Source: Thermasporomyces composti (GTDB taxonomy: Bacteria; Actinomycetota; Actinomycetes; Propionibacteriales; Actinopolymorphaceae). Taken from it: a stretch of 64,000 bases of DNA. Below, piece after piece: positions 1 through 7,411 of the stretch. A program made the translations under genes and the position numbers. The notes beneath the pieces are model-generated. The model was not told the origin of the DNA. It was given only the letters and a program-made list of their open reading frames with translations, and ran no database searches. The stretch spans positions 3,782,001 to 3,846,000 of the forward strand of contig NZ_QTUC01000001.1 in NCBI RefSeq assembly GCF_003386795.1, given 5' to 3'. Position 1 is the stretch's first letter. Every line of letters begins with the position of its first letter.

Positions 1-188
1 CCGTCGCTGCCAGGCGCGTCGGTGCGGGCATGGCGATGGGGACGAGGGCGGCGTGGGACGGCTGTGTGTCGGGAGAGGTCACCGGGCGCATGTCGCGTTA
101 CAGAATACCTGCCGGCGCTGGACCTAAGTCCTGCGTACGTCACTGCCGGAAGGAGAGTGAACGCGGCATATCGCTCGTCGCCTGTCCT
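1..188. other. Left-edge stretch without a recognised gene
   Basis: Open frames here are short and give low-complexity Arg/Gly-rich translations typical of shadow frames in GC-rich DNA. No tRNA, repeat or clear promoter is visible. Anything real could only be the tail of a gene lying outside the window. Confidence 0.4.
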
Positions 189-545
189 TCAGCTCAGCGG
201 GATCTCGACGGCGGCGTCCAGTTTGGAGTAGTACGAGCGCACTTGGTCGTCGCCGTACTTGTCACGGAAGCGTTGGACGACAGCCTGGATCCGTCCTTGA
301 TCGGTCAGGGGAGTGGCGCGTGTGGTGAGTGTTGCGTCGTCCGCGCGCAGACGCACGGTCGGTGTCTTCCGCACGTTCTTGTACCAGTGGCTCTCCGTTC
401 CCTTCACGGGTACGAGGTAGAGCTTGTCGTCTTCTTGATCGAACCACACGGGAAGAGTGATCTGCCTACCTGTGCGTCGACCTGTCACGGTGAGGTCGAT
501 CTCGTCCGTGGTTCGGAGGGCCTCCTTGAAGCTTCTGACGGTCAC
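189..545 (-). CDS. Nitroreductase family deazaflavin-dependent oxidoreductase (DUF385-like)
   Basis: A 118-residue protein resembling small split-barrel F420H2-dependent reductases of the Ddn/DUF385 type. Those enzymes use reduced F420 to reduce quinones, nitro compounds or unsaturated ketones. Seen here: a central TGRRTGR motif (about residues 21-27), then a beta-rich stretch with the sequence PVWFDQEDDKLYLVPV and a KNVRKTP loop, matching the family's barrel core. Length suits the family. The GTG start is preceded by GGGAGG at a good distance. It stands alone on the minus strand, divergent from gvpG. Family assignment is by pattern recognition only; the physiological substrate is not evident. 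Confidence 0.7.
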   Translation of the reverse strand: MTVRSFKEALRTTDEIDLTVTGRRTGRQITLPVWFDQEDDKLYLVPVKGTESHWYKNVRKTPTVRLRADDATLTTRATPLTDQGRIQAVVQRFRDKYGDDQVRSYYSKLDAAVEIPLS

Positions 546-961
546 GGTGTCCTCCCGTCGTTCTCCTCGACTGGTCGTCGCACGCCCAGCACTGTCCGTG
601 GTCGCACGTCTGCCGCGACGCCAGGGCGCCTCCGAGCGTCCGTCGCGAGCGCAGGACTGAGCCCCGCACGCGCCCTACCCGAGGAGAACGAGGGAAAACG
701 CGCGTTCGGTGGTCGAGCTCGACCACGGCAGACGGCCAGCTGGCCAGATGGGTGACTTGCGCGAGTCGGGACGGGCCCACGCCACACGTGAGTTTCGGCC
801 TTGCGTAGCGCCTGATGCCGCGGCCTACGGTGGCGTTGAGGGGCGAACGGAGCAACCTCGCACATCAAGCATGGACCACGAGGCAGCGCGCTATCCATGG
901 CGAGGCGAGGCCGACGACGGCTCACCACGCGGGGGTGATTTGCTGTGGAGGTAGGAGTGTC
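546..961. other. 416-bp gap between the oxidoreductase and gvpG; carries an 18-bp palindrome
   Basis: No convincing gene is visible; the open frames give Arg-rich shadow translations. A perfect 18-bp palindrome lies at 709-726. A weak promoter-like pair (TTGCGT at 801-806, TACGGT at 826-831, 19-bp spacing) precedes gvpG. No remnant of gvpF, the usual gene before gvpG in streptomycetes, was recognised. Confidence 0.4.
709..726. promoter_or_regulatory. 18-bp perfect palindrome, possible operator
   Basis: GTGGTCGAGCTCGACCAC reads identically on both strands. It sits in the gap between two divergent units, about 240 bp before gvpG, where a repressor or activator site would be expected. A role as a binding site is inferred from symmetry and position only. 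Confidence 0.35.
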
Positions 962-1210
962 ATGAGTCTGTTGACAGAGCTCTTCTCCTTGTCCTTGGCG
1001 CCAATTCGTGGAGTGAGCTGGATCGCTGGGCGGATGTTCGCCAATGGCGGTTCGGACGGGGACGACCTGCTCCGTATCCAAGCGGATCTGCGCGAGCTGT
1101 ACTGCTCGTACGCGAAGGGTCGCATGGCGCCGGAGGAGTTCTTGTCCGCCGAGGAGCAGCTGCTTCGTCGGCTGGAAGAGGCAGAGCGGCTCGGCGGAGG
1201 CGGAGGGTAA
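962..1210 (+). CDS. gvpG: Gas vesicle protein GvpG
   Basis: An 82-residue acidic helical protein. The N-terminal pattern (MSLLTELFSLSLAPIRGV) and the later E-L-Y-x-x-Y-x-x-G-x-M-x-x-E-E-F motif, followed by a Glu/Leu-rich helix, match GvpG. GvpG is an accessory protein of gas vesicle assembly, thought to act with GvpF/L-type proteins. The ATG is chosen over an in-frame upstream extension because GGAGG lies just before it. It is followed 69 bp later by gvpY and then gvpZ, the same order as in Streptomyces gvp clusters. GvpA, F, J, L, S and K are not in the window, so gas vesicle formation cannot be inferred. Confidence 0.8.
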   Translation: MSLLTELFSLSLAPIRGVSWIAGRMFANGGSDGDDLLRIQADLRELYCSYAKGRMAPEEFLSAEEQLLRRLEEAERLGGGGG

Positions 1211-1279
1211 GCGCTGGGCTCACTGGTCGTGGTCCGTGCTGGTGCACCGAGGGCTGGCACGTTGGGGGGAAGGAGAGCG

Positions 1280-1975
1280 ATGAAGACAACCACGAAGGTT
1301 GCCCTCGCGGTCGCAGGGGGGTACGTGCTCGGCCGGCGGAAGAAGGCCAGGGCAGCTCTTGTCATGGGCTCGTGGCTGGTCGGGAAGAAGCTCGACCCGA
1401 AGACACTGCTTCGTGAGGCGGTCACGAAGGTCGCGGAGTCGCCGGAGGTCGCGAAACTGCGTGAGGACGTGCGCAACGAGCTCGTGGCATCCGGCCGGGC
1501 CGCCGCCAATGCCGCGATCAGTAGCACGTTGGAGAAGGTGTCGGACAGCCTGCACCAACGGACCGAAGCGTTGACGCAGGCCGTCGAGAAGACCAAGCCG
1601 GAGAAGCCGGAGCCGGAGAAAGCGGAGTCCGAGAAGGCCGAGCCGGACAAGCCGGAGAAGGAAGAGCCAGAGAAGGCGGCGTCCGACAAGGCGGAGGCGG
1701 AGGAGGAGCCCGCCGAGAAGGGTGAGCCCGAAGCGCGCGAGACGGAAGGCGAGCCCGAGCGCGAAGAGCCGAACGAAGGCAAGGACGAAGGGCAGCCGAA
1801 GGCGGAGGTTCCTGAGCAGCGGACCGAGGAGGAGCCTTTTCGCGGCGAGAAGGCCGAGCAGGAAGGGGCCTCGTCCGATGAGAGCGGGGAGCCGTCGAGC
1901 CAGCGAGGTCAGGGAACGCCTGGCGAGCAGGCGGGAGCGCCTGAGGGAGAGGCGCAGCAGGCGGCGAAGCGGTAG
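1280..1975 (+). CDS. gvpY: GvpY-like gas vesicle cluster protein with a long Glu/Lys/Pro tail
   Basis: A 231-residue protein. The first 100 residues have the features of the actinobacterial GvpY family (often mislabelled DNA primase): a Gly-rich hydrophobic start ending in GGYVLGRRKKAR, a second hydrophobic patch with VGKKLDPK, then an amphipathic helix. From about residue 100 it becomes a low-complexity tail of EKPE/EKAE-type repeats, rich in Glu, Lys and Pro and probably disordered. AAGGAG precedes the ATG at 1280. The role in vesicle biogenesis is unknown even where studied. It lies between gvpG and gvpZ, 50 bp before the latter, and is probably cotranscribed. Confidence 0.7.
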   Translation: MKTTTKVALAVAGGYVLGRRKKARAALVMGSWLVGKKLDPKTLLREAVTKVAESPEVAKLREDVRNELVASGRAAANAAISSTLEKVSDSLHQRTEALTQAVEKTKPEKPEPEKAESEKAEPDKPEKEEPEKAASDKAEAEEEPAEKGEPEARETEGEPEREEPNEGKDEGQPKAEVPEQRTEEEPFRGEKAEQEGASSDESGEPSSQRGQGTPGEQAGAPEGEAQQAAKR

Positions 1976-2025
1976 CGACCGGCGGAGGCGGTTCAGCCCT
2001 TGACTCGGAACGCAGGGAGGTCGAG

Positions 2026-3048
2026 ATGACAGAGACGACCAGCCGCGGTGTCGGACCGGAGACTGTCCACCTGTCCGACATCGGGGAAGGAGTGCGCTCA
2101 AGCCTTGCCAACAACCCCGCCACGAAGCGGCTCATGGAAGAGGTCGAGGCCTACGTCGGTGCGAAGGCCAAGCAGGCGCTCGGCAAGGTGAGTGGGAAGC
2201 TCGGCGACACCACTCGGAAGCTCACCGAGGTGGCGACGAGCGGTGGAGGAGCACCAGGCATGCTCGGCCGGACGCTCAAAGAGGTCGCGGGCGGAGCGTC
2301 ACCGGTGGCCGCTGCCGGCAAGGCGGGCATCAAAGGCGTGGCTGAAAAGGCGACCTCGATGTTCAAGCCTGGAGGTAAGACGTCCGGCGGAAAGTCGATG
2401 AACATCGTCGAGGACATCGACATCGGCGCGCCGCTTCGCGTGGTCTACAACCACTGGACGAAGTTCGAGGAGTTCAGCAAGTGGTCCAAGGGCGTCCAGA
2501 GCGTCGACCGTGAGGACCCCGTGAAGAGCAAGTGGAAGGCCAAGATCGCCTTCTCGAACCGCAGCTGGGAGGCGACCACCACCCAGCAGATCCCGGACCA
2601 GCGGATCGCTTGGACCTCCGAGGGTCAGACGGTGGTCAACGGTGTCGTCTCGTTCCATCCACTGGGGGACAACCTCACCAGGATGCTGGTCGTTCTCGAG
2701 TACATCCCACATGGGTTCTTCGAGAAGACCGCGAACCTGTGGCGCGCACAGGGACGCCGAGCTCGCTTGGACATCAAGCTGTTCCGTCGCTACGTGATGA
2801 TGGAAGCCGACCCCGAGGAGGAAGGCTGGCGAGGCGAGATCAGAGACGGCGAGGTGGTCCGGGAGCACGACGAGGTCGTGCGCGAAGAGAAGGGCGAGCA
2901 GCCGAGCGCGGAGAAGAAGCCAGAGGAGGGTGAGCCCGAGGAGCCACGAGCCGAGGAGAAGGCCGAGGAGAAGAAGGAGGAGGCAGAGGTCCCGCGGCAA
3001 CGCCAAGAGGAAGAGGCGCCGAAGCAGGAGGAATCCGCGGGACGGTGA
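2026..3048 (+). CDS. gvpZ: GvpZ-like SRPBCC-domain protein of gas vesicle clusters
   Basis: A 340-residue protein in three parts. Residues 1-125 are Gly/Ala/Lys-rich and helical. Residues about 125-265 are an SRPBCC (START/cyclase-like) domain beginning MNIVEDIDIGAP, with the WTKFEEFSKW motif and the RIAWTSEG and FHPLGDNLTR segments found in GvpZ homologues. After about residue 285 a Glu/Lys-rich tail resembles that of the upstream GvpY. SRPBCC domains form a hydrophobic cavity; the ligand here is unknown. GGGAGG precedes the ATG. The next gene is an unrelated DUF308 protein, not gvpJ as expected in a full cluster. Confidence 0.72.
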   Translation: MTETTSRGVGPETVHLSDIGEGVRSSLANNPATKRLMEEVEAYVGAKAKQALGKVSGKLGDTTRKLTEVATSGGGAPGMLGRTLKEVAGGASPVAAAGKAGIKGVAEKATSMFKPGGKTSGGKSMNIVEDIDIGAPLRVVYNHWTKFEEFSKWSKGVQSVDREDPVKSKWKAKIAFSNRSWEATTTQQIPDQRIAWTSEGQTVVNGVVSFHPLGDNLTRMLVVLEYIPHGFFEKTANLWRAQGRRARLDIKLFRRYVMMEADPEEEGWRGEIRDGEVVREHDEVVREEKGEQPSAEKKPEEGEPEEPRAEEKAEEKKEEAEVPRQRQEEEAPKQEESAGR

Positions 3049-3086
3049 GGGCGGTCGCCAGCTGGTGCGTCAAGGTCAGGTGAGCA

Positions 3087-3713
3087 ATGTCCACGAGTTC
3101 CAGTGACCTCGAGACGCCCTCGACGCCGAACGCGCCGCGGCGCGCGGAGGGCACGAGCGAGGCGGGCTTCCTCCTGGCGGTCGGTGATCGCTGGCTGCCC
3201 GCGCTCGTGGTCGGCGGGGCGAGCCTCGTGGTGGGGTTGGCGGTCCTCGCGTGGCCGACCCGCTCGGTCCGTGTCGTCGCCCTCCTGCTCGCGGCGCAGC
3301 TCGTGATCTACGGCGTGCTATGCCTCGTCCGGGCGGCTGGCCGGCCCGGCGCTGGGGGTGACGTACGCATGATGGTGGCCTTCCTCGGTGTGCTCGGTCT
3401 CATCATCGGCGTCCTCACCCTGCGGGACGGGACCCAGGCCGTGGCCGTGCTCGCGCTCCTGTCGGGATTGTTCTGGTTCGTCGGTGGCGCGCTCGGAATC
3501 CTGGGAGCCTTCGTCCGACGAACCGGGTCCAACCACATCCCGGAGACCCTCACCGACCTCCTCGCCGTCGTGGTGGGCGTCGCGGTGCTCGCCTTCCCCG
3601 AGATCTCTCTCGGTGTCCTGACGTCCATCCTCGGCACGTGGATCGCCGTCTTCGGGGTCCTGGTGGTCATCACCGCCTACCGCCGGAAGCTCGCCCGAGC
3701 CCGGCCTGCGTGA
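3087..3713 (+). CDS. HdeD/DUF308 family integral membrane protein
   Basis: A 208-residue protein with a hydrophilic N-terminus of about 30 residues followed by six hydrophobic segments in three pairs, the arrangement of the HdeD (DUF308) family. Short polar loops carry the conserved pattern of Pro/Gly turns between segments (for example LAFPEISLGVL near residue 170). HdeD is linked to acid resistance in enterobacteria; actinobacterial members have no assigned role. An AGGTGAG sits before the ATG. It follows gvpZ by 38 bp, so it may share the gvp transcript. It converges with the minus-strand oxidoreductase, ten bases away. Confidence 0.75.
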   Translation: MSTSSSDLETPSTPNAPRRAEGTSEAGFLLAVGDRWLPALVVGGASLVVGLAVLAWPTRSVRVVALLLAAQLVIYGVLCLVRAAGRPGAGGDVRMMVAFLGVLGLIIGVLTLRDGTQAVAVLALLSGLFWFVGGALGILGAFVRRTGSNHIPETLTDLLAVVVGVAVLAFPEISLGVLTSILGTWIAVFGVLVVITAYRRKLARARPA

Positions 3714-3722
3714 GACGCTCGT

Positions 3723-4604
3723 TCAGAGCGAGCGCAGCAGGTCCGTCTCGACACGGTCGAGAACCTCGTGCAGGCGGCATCCGCGGCGGGCGTCGACGGT
3801 CACCGGTGCGCCGTCCCGGATGGCTGAGACGAACTCGGCGTACATCGTGGTGTAGGCGTCGGGTCCCACCGCGGCCGCGCAGTCGATGTCAGCGACGCCG
3901 TTGGAGCCGACGATCTCCACCTCGGCGCGGCGTGGCTGGACGCCAGCGTGAGCACTGAGCGACACCTCGCTGAACCGTCCGCCTTCGTGCTCCAACAACA
4001 GCCCGATCCACCCGAGACGGTCGCCGTGGCCGCGAACTGTGCGGATCCGGCCGAGAGCGGCGTCGAGAACATCCACGATCTCGGGGCCCTGGTCGAAAAG
4101 GACGCTTCGCTCGACCCACCACGTGCGTGCGGGAGTGCCTTCGGTCAACAAGGACGACCTGGCGCGTGCGGTGGCTCCGATCGGATGGGTGCGGGGGACC
4201 ACCCTGTCCAGGAACCGGCGGACAGCGGGCGCGTAGCGCCACGTCAAGGCCAGGAGTGACACGACGTTCGAGCGCTCGACCTCACTGGCGAGCTCCTTGG
4301 CACCGGCCAGGTCGACCGCCAGCGGCTTCTCGAGCAGGACGGCCAGGCCGCGCTGGGCGGCGGTGACCGCGAGGTCCACCTGAGCGGCGGGCGGAACCGC
4401 GAAGGCGACCGCCTCACAGGTGTCCAGGAGGTCGTCGTACCGCTCGAAGACGGGAACCCCGTACTGGGACGCGAGGCGCTCCGCCGGGCCGAACGTCCGT
4501 GACCAGACACCGGCAAAGCGCACATCCGGGGACGCCGCCATGGTGGGAGCGTGGACCCGAGCGGCCCGCCCTCCGGCGCCCACCAGGCCGATGGCGACCG
4601 TCAC
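3723..4604 (-). CDS. Gfo/Idh/MocA family NAD(P)-dependent oxidoreductase
   Basis: A 293-residue oxidoreductase. The N-terminal Rossmann fold has the GLVGAGGRA nucleotide loop (residues 6-14), and the family's EKP motif appears as LLEKPLAVD near residue 92. The C-terminal part is the alpha/beta substrate domain. Members oxidise or reduce hydroxyl groups of sugars, inositols and glycosides. It starts with GTG. It lies 89 bp downstream of the GH127 gene on the same strand, so a role in processing the released sugar (possibly L-arabinose or a derivative) is a reasonable inference. The exact substrate cannot be told from sequence. Confidence 0.8.
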   Translation of the reverse strand: MTVAIGLVGAGGRAARVHAPTMAASPDVRFAGVWSRTFGPAERLASQYGVPVFERYDDLLDTCEAVAFAVPPAAQVDLAVTAAQRGLAVLLEKPLAVDLAGAKELASEVERSNVVSLLALTWRYAPAVRRFLDRVVPRTHPIGATARARSSLLTEGTPARTWWVERSVLFDQGPEIVDVLDAALGRIRTVRGHGDRLGWIGLLLEHEGGRFSEVSLSAHAGVQPRRAEVEIVGSNGVADIDCAAAVGPDAYTTMYAEFVSAIRDGAPVTVDARRGCRLHEVLDRVETDLLRSL

Positions 4605-4693
4605 CGTTCCACTCTAGGCGGTTCGGCTCGCCGACGGCTTGGTTTCGTCACCGCGGCGGAGGTCGCCATCGGCGCTGCTGGACACACGGTGGC

Positions 4694-6577
4694 TCATCGA
4701 GGCAGCACCGGGAGGAAGACCCGCATCGGGCCCGGCTCGCGGTTGGCCCAGGCGTAGTAGGGGATCGCCGTCACCGTCGCCGGCTGGGTCGGCACCGCGC
4801 CCGGCTCGTACGGGCGGTAGAGCGGGCCGTCGTCGGGGACGACGGCCCGCGCGTCCGCGGTCAACGCCACGACGCCGCCCAACGCCTCGGTGAACGTCGG
4901 CGTCCACCGCTCGGTGCCGGTGAGCCGGATGTCGGCCACATCGACGTCAGGGTGGTCGACCTGCTCTACGCAGTACACGAGCGGTCCTCGAGTGAGCGCG
5001 ACACGGAAGTGGGTGGAGGCGACTCGAGGATGCGCGGCGATGAGGCGGGTCGGGAGGGCGAACCGCAGTCGGACCCGGTCGCCGGCCCGCCACGTCCGAC
5101 GCAGCGTGAGGTAGCCCTGCGCGGTATCCGGCTCGATGACGTCCTCGCCGAGCCGGACGGTGACGTCGCCGGCCCAGCCCGGTCGCGGCAGGAAGAGCGT
5201 GAACTCGGTGGGCTCGTCCGGCGTCAGCTCGATCTCGACCTCGCCGTCCCACGGCAGCGCGGTGCGGACCTCGACCCTCGCGTGGGTTCCGTCGGCGAGG
5301 TGGACGTCGGCGTCGCTCCCGACGTAGAGGTGCACCCACAGGCCGTCGTCGGAGGTGGTGTAGAGGTAGCCCGGGAGCGACGCCAGCAGGCGAGCGACGT
5401 TCGGCGGGCAGCAGGCGCACGTGAACCACGGCTTCCGGCGGTGACGTCCGGCGTCGGCGAGCGGGTTCTGGTAGAAGAACTCGGTTCCCGACAGGGCGAG
5501 ACCCGGCAGGACACCGTTGTAGAGCGCGGTCTCGATGGCGTCGCGGTACTGGCCGTCACCGGTGAGCAGGAGCAGCCGCCAGGCGAAGAAGATCGCCGCG
5601 ATCGCGGCGCAGGTCTCGTTGTAGGCGCGGTCCGGTAGTTCGTACGGATCCCCGAACGCCTCGCCGTCCCACCGTGCGCCCACACCGCCGGTGACCGCGG
5701 TCTTGTGCTGGGCGAGGTCTCGCCACAGCCGGTCGACGACGGCGCGCAACTGCTCGTCACCGGTCTCGAGGACGACGTCCGCCGCCGCGGCGTACAGGTA
5801 GAGCGCACGGACCGCGTGGCCGGTGACGTAGGTCTGCTCGCGCAGGGGAGCGTGGTCGAGGAGGTACTCGCTGCCGTTCAGCACTCCCCGGCCGCGTGAG
5901 TCGAGCTGCCACGTGGCGAGCCGTAGCCAGCGGCCGTCCCGCGTGGTGCGATACAGCTCGACGAGGGCCATCTCCAGGCAGGGGTGTCCGCATGTGCCGG
6001 GCACCTGGTCGGGCGTGAAGCGCGCGAAGACGTGCTCGCAGGCGCGGAGCGCGACGTCGAGCAGGGTGCGCTTGCCGGTCGTCCGAGCGTGGGCGATCGC
6101 GGCTTGGGTCAGGTGTCCGATGCAGTACATCTCGTGGCGGACGGCGAGATCGGTCCAGCGCTCGGCCACCCGGTCCACGGAGAAGTAGGTGTTGAGGTAG
6201 CCGTCGTCATCCTGGGCCGCCGCGAACAGCGCGATGGTCTCGTCGAGTGTCCGATCGAGCTCGGCGTCGGGCCGGCCGGCGAGGCTCCACGAGGCCGCCT
6301 CCACCCACTTGTAGACGTCGGAGTCGGAGAAGTACAAGCCGTGGAAGGGTTCACCGTCGACCAGGCCGCCCGCGCGGCGGAAGTTGGTCAACGCACCCGT
6401 CGACTGGCACTGCTGGTACTGGGTCGGAATCGTCTCGTCACGGTTGCGGTCGAGCCGGGGACTCCAGAACCGGTCGTGCACGCGCACCGCCGCCACGCCG
6501 ACCGGTCGCAAGCGAGCGTGAGGGCTCCTCGTGGTGTCCACGACGGGTGCGTCCTCGATCGTCGGTTCGACTGTCAT
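4694..6577 (-). CDS. GH127 family beta-L-arabinofuranosidase
   Basis: A 627-residue enzyme, close to the usual size of GH127. The catalytic set known from Bifidobacterium HypBA1 is recognisable: a GEAF glutamate (E306) as acid/base, an ETC motif (E321, C323) and a CACC motif (C387, C389, C390). The glutamate and three cysteines bind zinc and the middle cysteine of the last motif is the nucleophile. It should release beta-L-arabinofuranose from plant wall glycoproteins or glycans. No signal peptide is seen, so it probably acts in the cytoplasm on imported oligosaccharides. The ATG at 6577 has GAGG before it; an in-frame 66-residue extension looks non-coding. A Gfo/Idh gene follows. Confidence 0.88.
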   Translation of the reverse strand: MTVEPTIEDAPVVDTTRSPHARLRPVGVAAVRVHDRFWSPRLDRNRDETIPTQYQQCQSTGALTNFRRAGGLVDGEPFHGLYFSDSDVYKWVEAASWSLAGRPDAELDRTLDETIALFAAAQDDDGYLNTYFSVDRVAERWTDLAVRHEMYCIGHLTQAAIAHARTTGKRTLLDVALRACEHVFARFTPDQVPGTCGHPCLEMALVELYRTTRDGRWLRLATWQLDSRGRGVLNGSEYLLDHAPLREQTYVTGHAVRALYLYAAAADVVLETGDEQLRAVVDRLWRDLAQHKTAVTGGVGARWDGEAFGDPYELPDRAYNETCAAIAAIFFAWRLLLLTGDGQYRDAIETALYNGVLPGLALSGTEFFYQNPLADAGRHRRKPWFTCACCPPNVARLLASLPGYLYTTSDDGLWVHLYVGSDADVHLADGTHARVEVRTALPWDGEVEIELTPDEPTEFTLFLPRPGWAGDVTVRLGEDVIEPDTAQGYLTLRRTWRAGDRVRLRFALPTRLIAAHPRVASTHFRVALTRGPLVYCVEQVDHPDVDVADIRLTGTERWTPTFTEALGGVVALTADARAVVPDDGPLYRPYEPGAVPTQPATVTAIPYYAWANREPGPMRVFLPVLPR

Positions 6578-6961
6578 GGGCGTCCTCGTCGTCAGGTGGT
6601 GTCGTCGGATGGCACCGTCGTCAGCCGCGCCACGATGCCAGCAGATGATCGACGGGCGCAATCCGATCGTCCTGAGCCGGCCGGAGGCCTCAGGACGATC
6701 GAGAGCGTCCCGAGCACCGGGCGGATGGTCGCGCTCGGGCGCCGAGAGCGACGAGCGCCGTAAACGCAAGATCACATTGACGCTGGACGGCTCGCGGTAG
6801 CCGCTGGCTCAGTGGACGCGCCCCCACCCTTGCGGGGGGGGGGGACATCTCACCCAAATGGCACCAGGGGCGACGGCGGGCGGGTGCTGGAAGCGGTCCC
6901 AACGTTTGGGGAGGAGCTGCGCGGGCACACCCACGTCGCCAACAGAAGGAGGTGAACGTCG
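6578..6961. other. 384-bp divergent intergenic region with inverted repeat and G11 run
   Basis: This region must hold the promoters of the minus-strand GH127 unit and the plus-strand GPGG gene. It contains a 13-bp inverted repeat (6664-6701) and an unbroken run of eleven G (6834-6844). No gene was recognised in it. Confidence 0.5.
6664..6701. promoter_or_regulatory. 13-bp inverted repeat upstream of the GH127 gene, candidate operator
   Basis: CGATCGTCCTGAG (6664-6676) and its exact reverse complement (6689-6701) flank a 12-base GC-rich loop. The repeat lies about 90-125 bp upstream of the GH127 start. No upstream gene needs a terminator here, so a regulator site is the likelier reading, although a hairpin is also possible. 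Confidence 0.4.
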
Positions 6962-7105
6962 ATGACCACCATCTTGTGGATCATCGCCGCCATCCTGGTC
7001 GTCGCGGGCATCGTGGCCCTGGTACGTCGGCAGCTGGTGCTGGGCATCGTGTTGATCATCATCGGCCTGCTGGTCGGGCCAGGTGGTGTCAGCATCTTCG
7101 GCTGA
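6962..7105 (+). CDS. GPGG-motif small membrane protein
   Basis: A 47-residue protein with two hydrophobic segments (about residues 3-20 and 26-39) separated by VRRQ, ending in the sequence GPGGVSIFG. This terminal GPGG motif defines a widespread family of tiny actinobacterial membrane proteins of unknown role. The reading frame opens at ATG 6962 after a strong AAGGAGGTG ribosome site (6946-6954). A UUCG-type hairpin 35 bases after the stop looks like its terminator, so it is probably a single-gene transcript. Confidence 0.8.
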   Translation: MTTILWIIAAILVVAGIVALVRRQLVLGIVLIIIGLLVGPGGVSIFG

Positions 7106-7410
7106 CTTGAGGCCCTCCGGTGAACCAGCCCTGATCACGTGGTGTCCTTCGGGGCACCCTTTGGTCAAGCGACTTGGTCTTGCGGTGACCTCTCTGTCGT
7201 CGGCACCCCTCGACGACGTCGTGGGCGTAGGTCACCGGATGCTCATCCATCGACGGGCGACCGCACCGGGCGACTCGTCGCACGGGTGACCGCGCGGGGA
7301 CTGGTCGTGACGAGAGTGACAGCGGCCTCGGTGTGGCTCGGGCTGGGGCGACATGGGTGGGCCAAATGGGTGGGTTTCCCTGGTGGGGGTTGCCTATCCT
7401 TGCCTTTCGT
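7106..7410. other. 305-bp gap before hrpA
   Basis: Apart from the hairpin at 7141-7162 and a -10-like element next to the hrpA start, nothing convincing is visible. Open frames running through this stretch into hrpA have atypical composition and are taken as upstream extensions rather than coding sequence. Confidence 0.4.
7141..7162 (+). terminator. Hairpin with UUCG tetraloop after the GPGG gene
   Basis: GGTGTCC (7141-7147), loop TTCG, and GGGCACC (7152-7158) form a seven-pair stem with one G-U pair. CTTTGG follows. The position shortly after the stop and the stable tetraloop suggest a terminator, without a long U tract. Confidence 0.55.
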
Positions 7411-7411
7411 A
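7396..7411 (+). promoter_or_regulatory. Candidate -10 element giving a near-leaderless hrpA mRNA
   Basis: TATCCT lies ten bases before the hrpA ATG and no Shine-Dalgarno sequence is present. If this is the -10 box, transcription would begin within a few bases of the start codon, as in many actinobacterial leaderless mRNAs. No clear -35 is seen. Confidence 0.35.

Noticed and set aside
709-954. Open frame before gvpG as a GvpF remnant
   Set aside because: Its translation is Arg/Gly/Asp-rich without GvpF motifs.
4499-5638. Plus-strand open frame across the Gfo/Idh and GH127 boundary
   Set aside because: Antisense to GH127 catalytic sequence and rich in Arg; no ribosome site.
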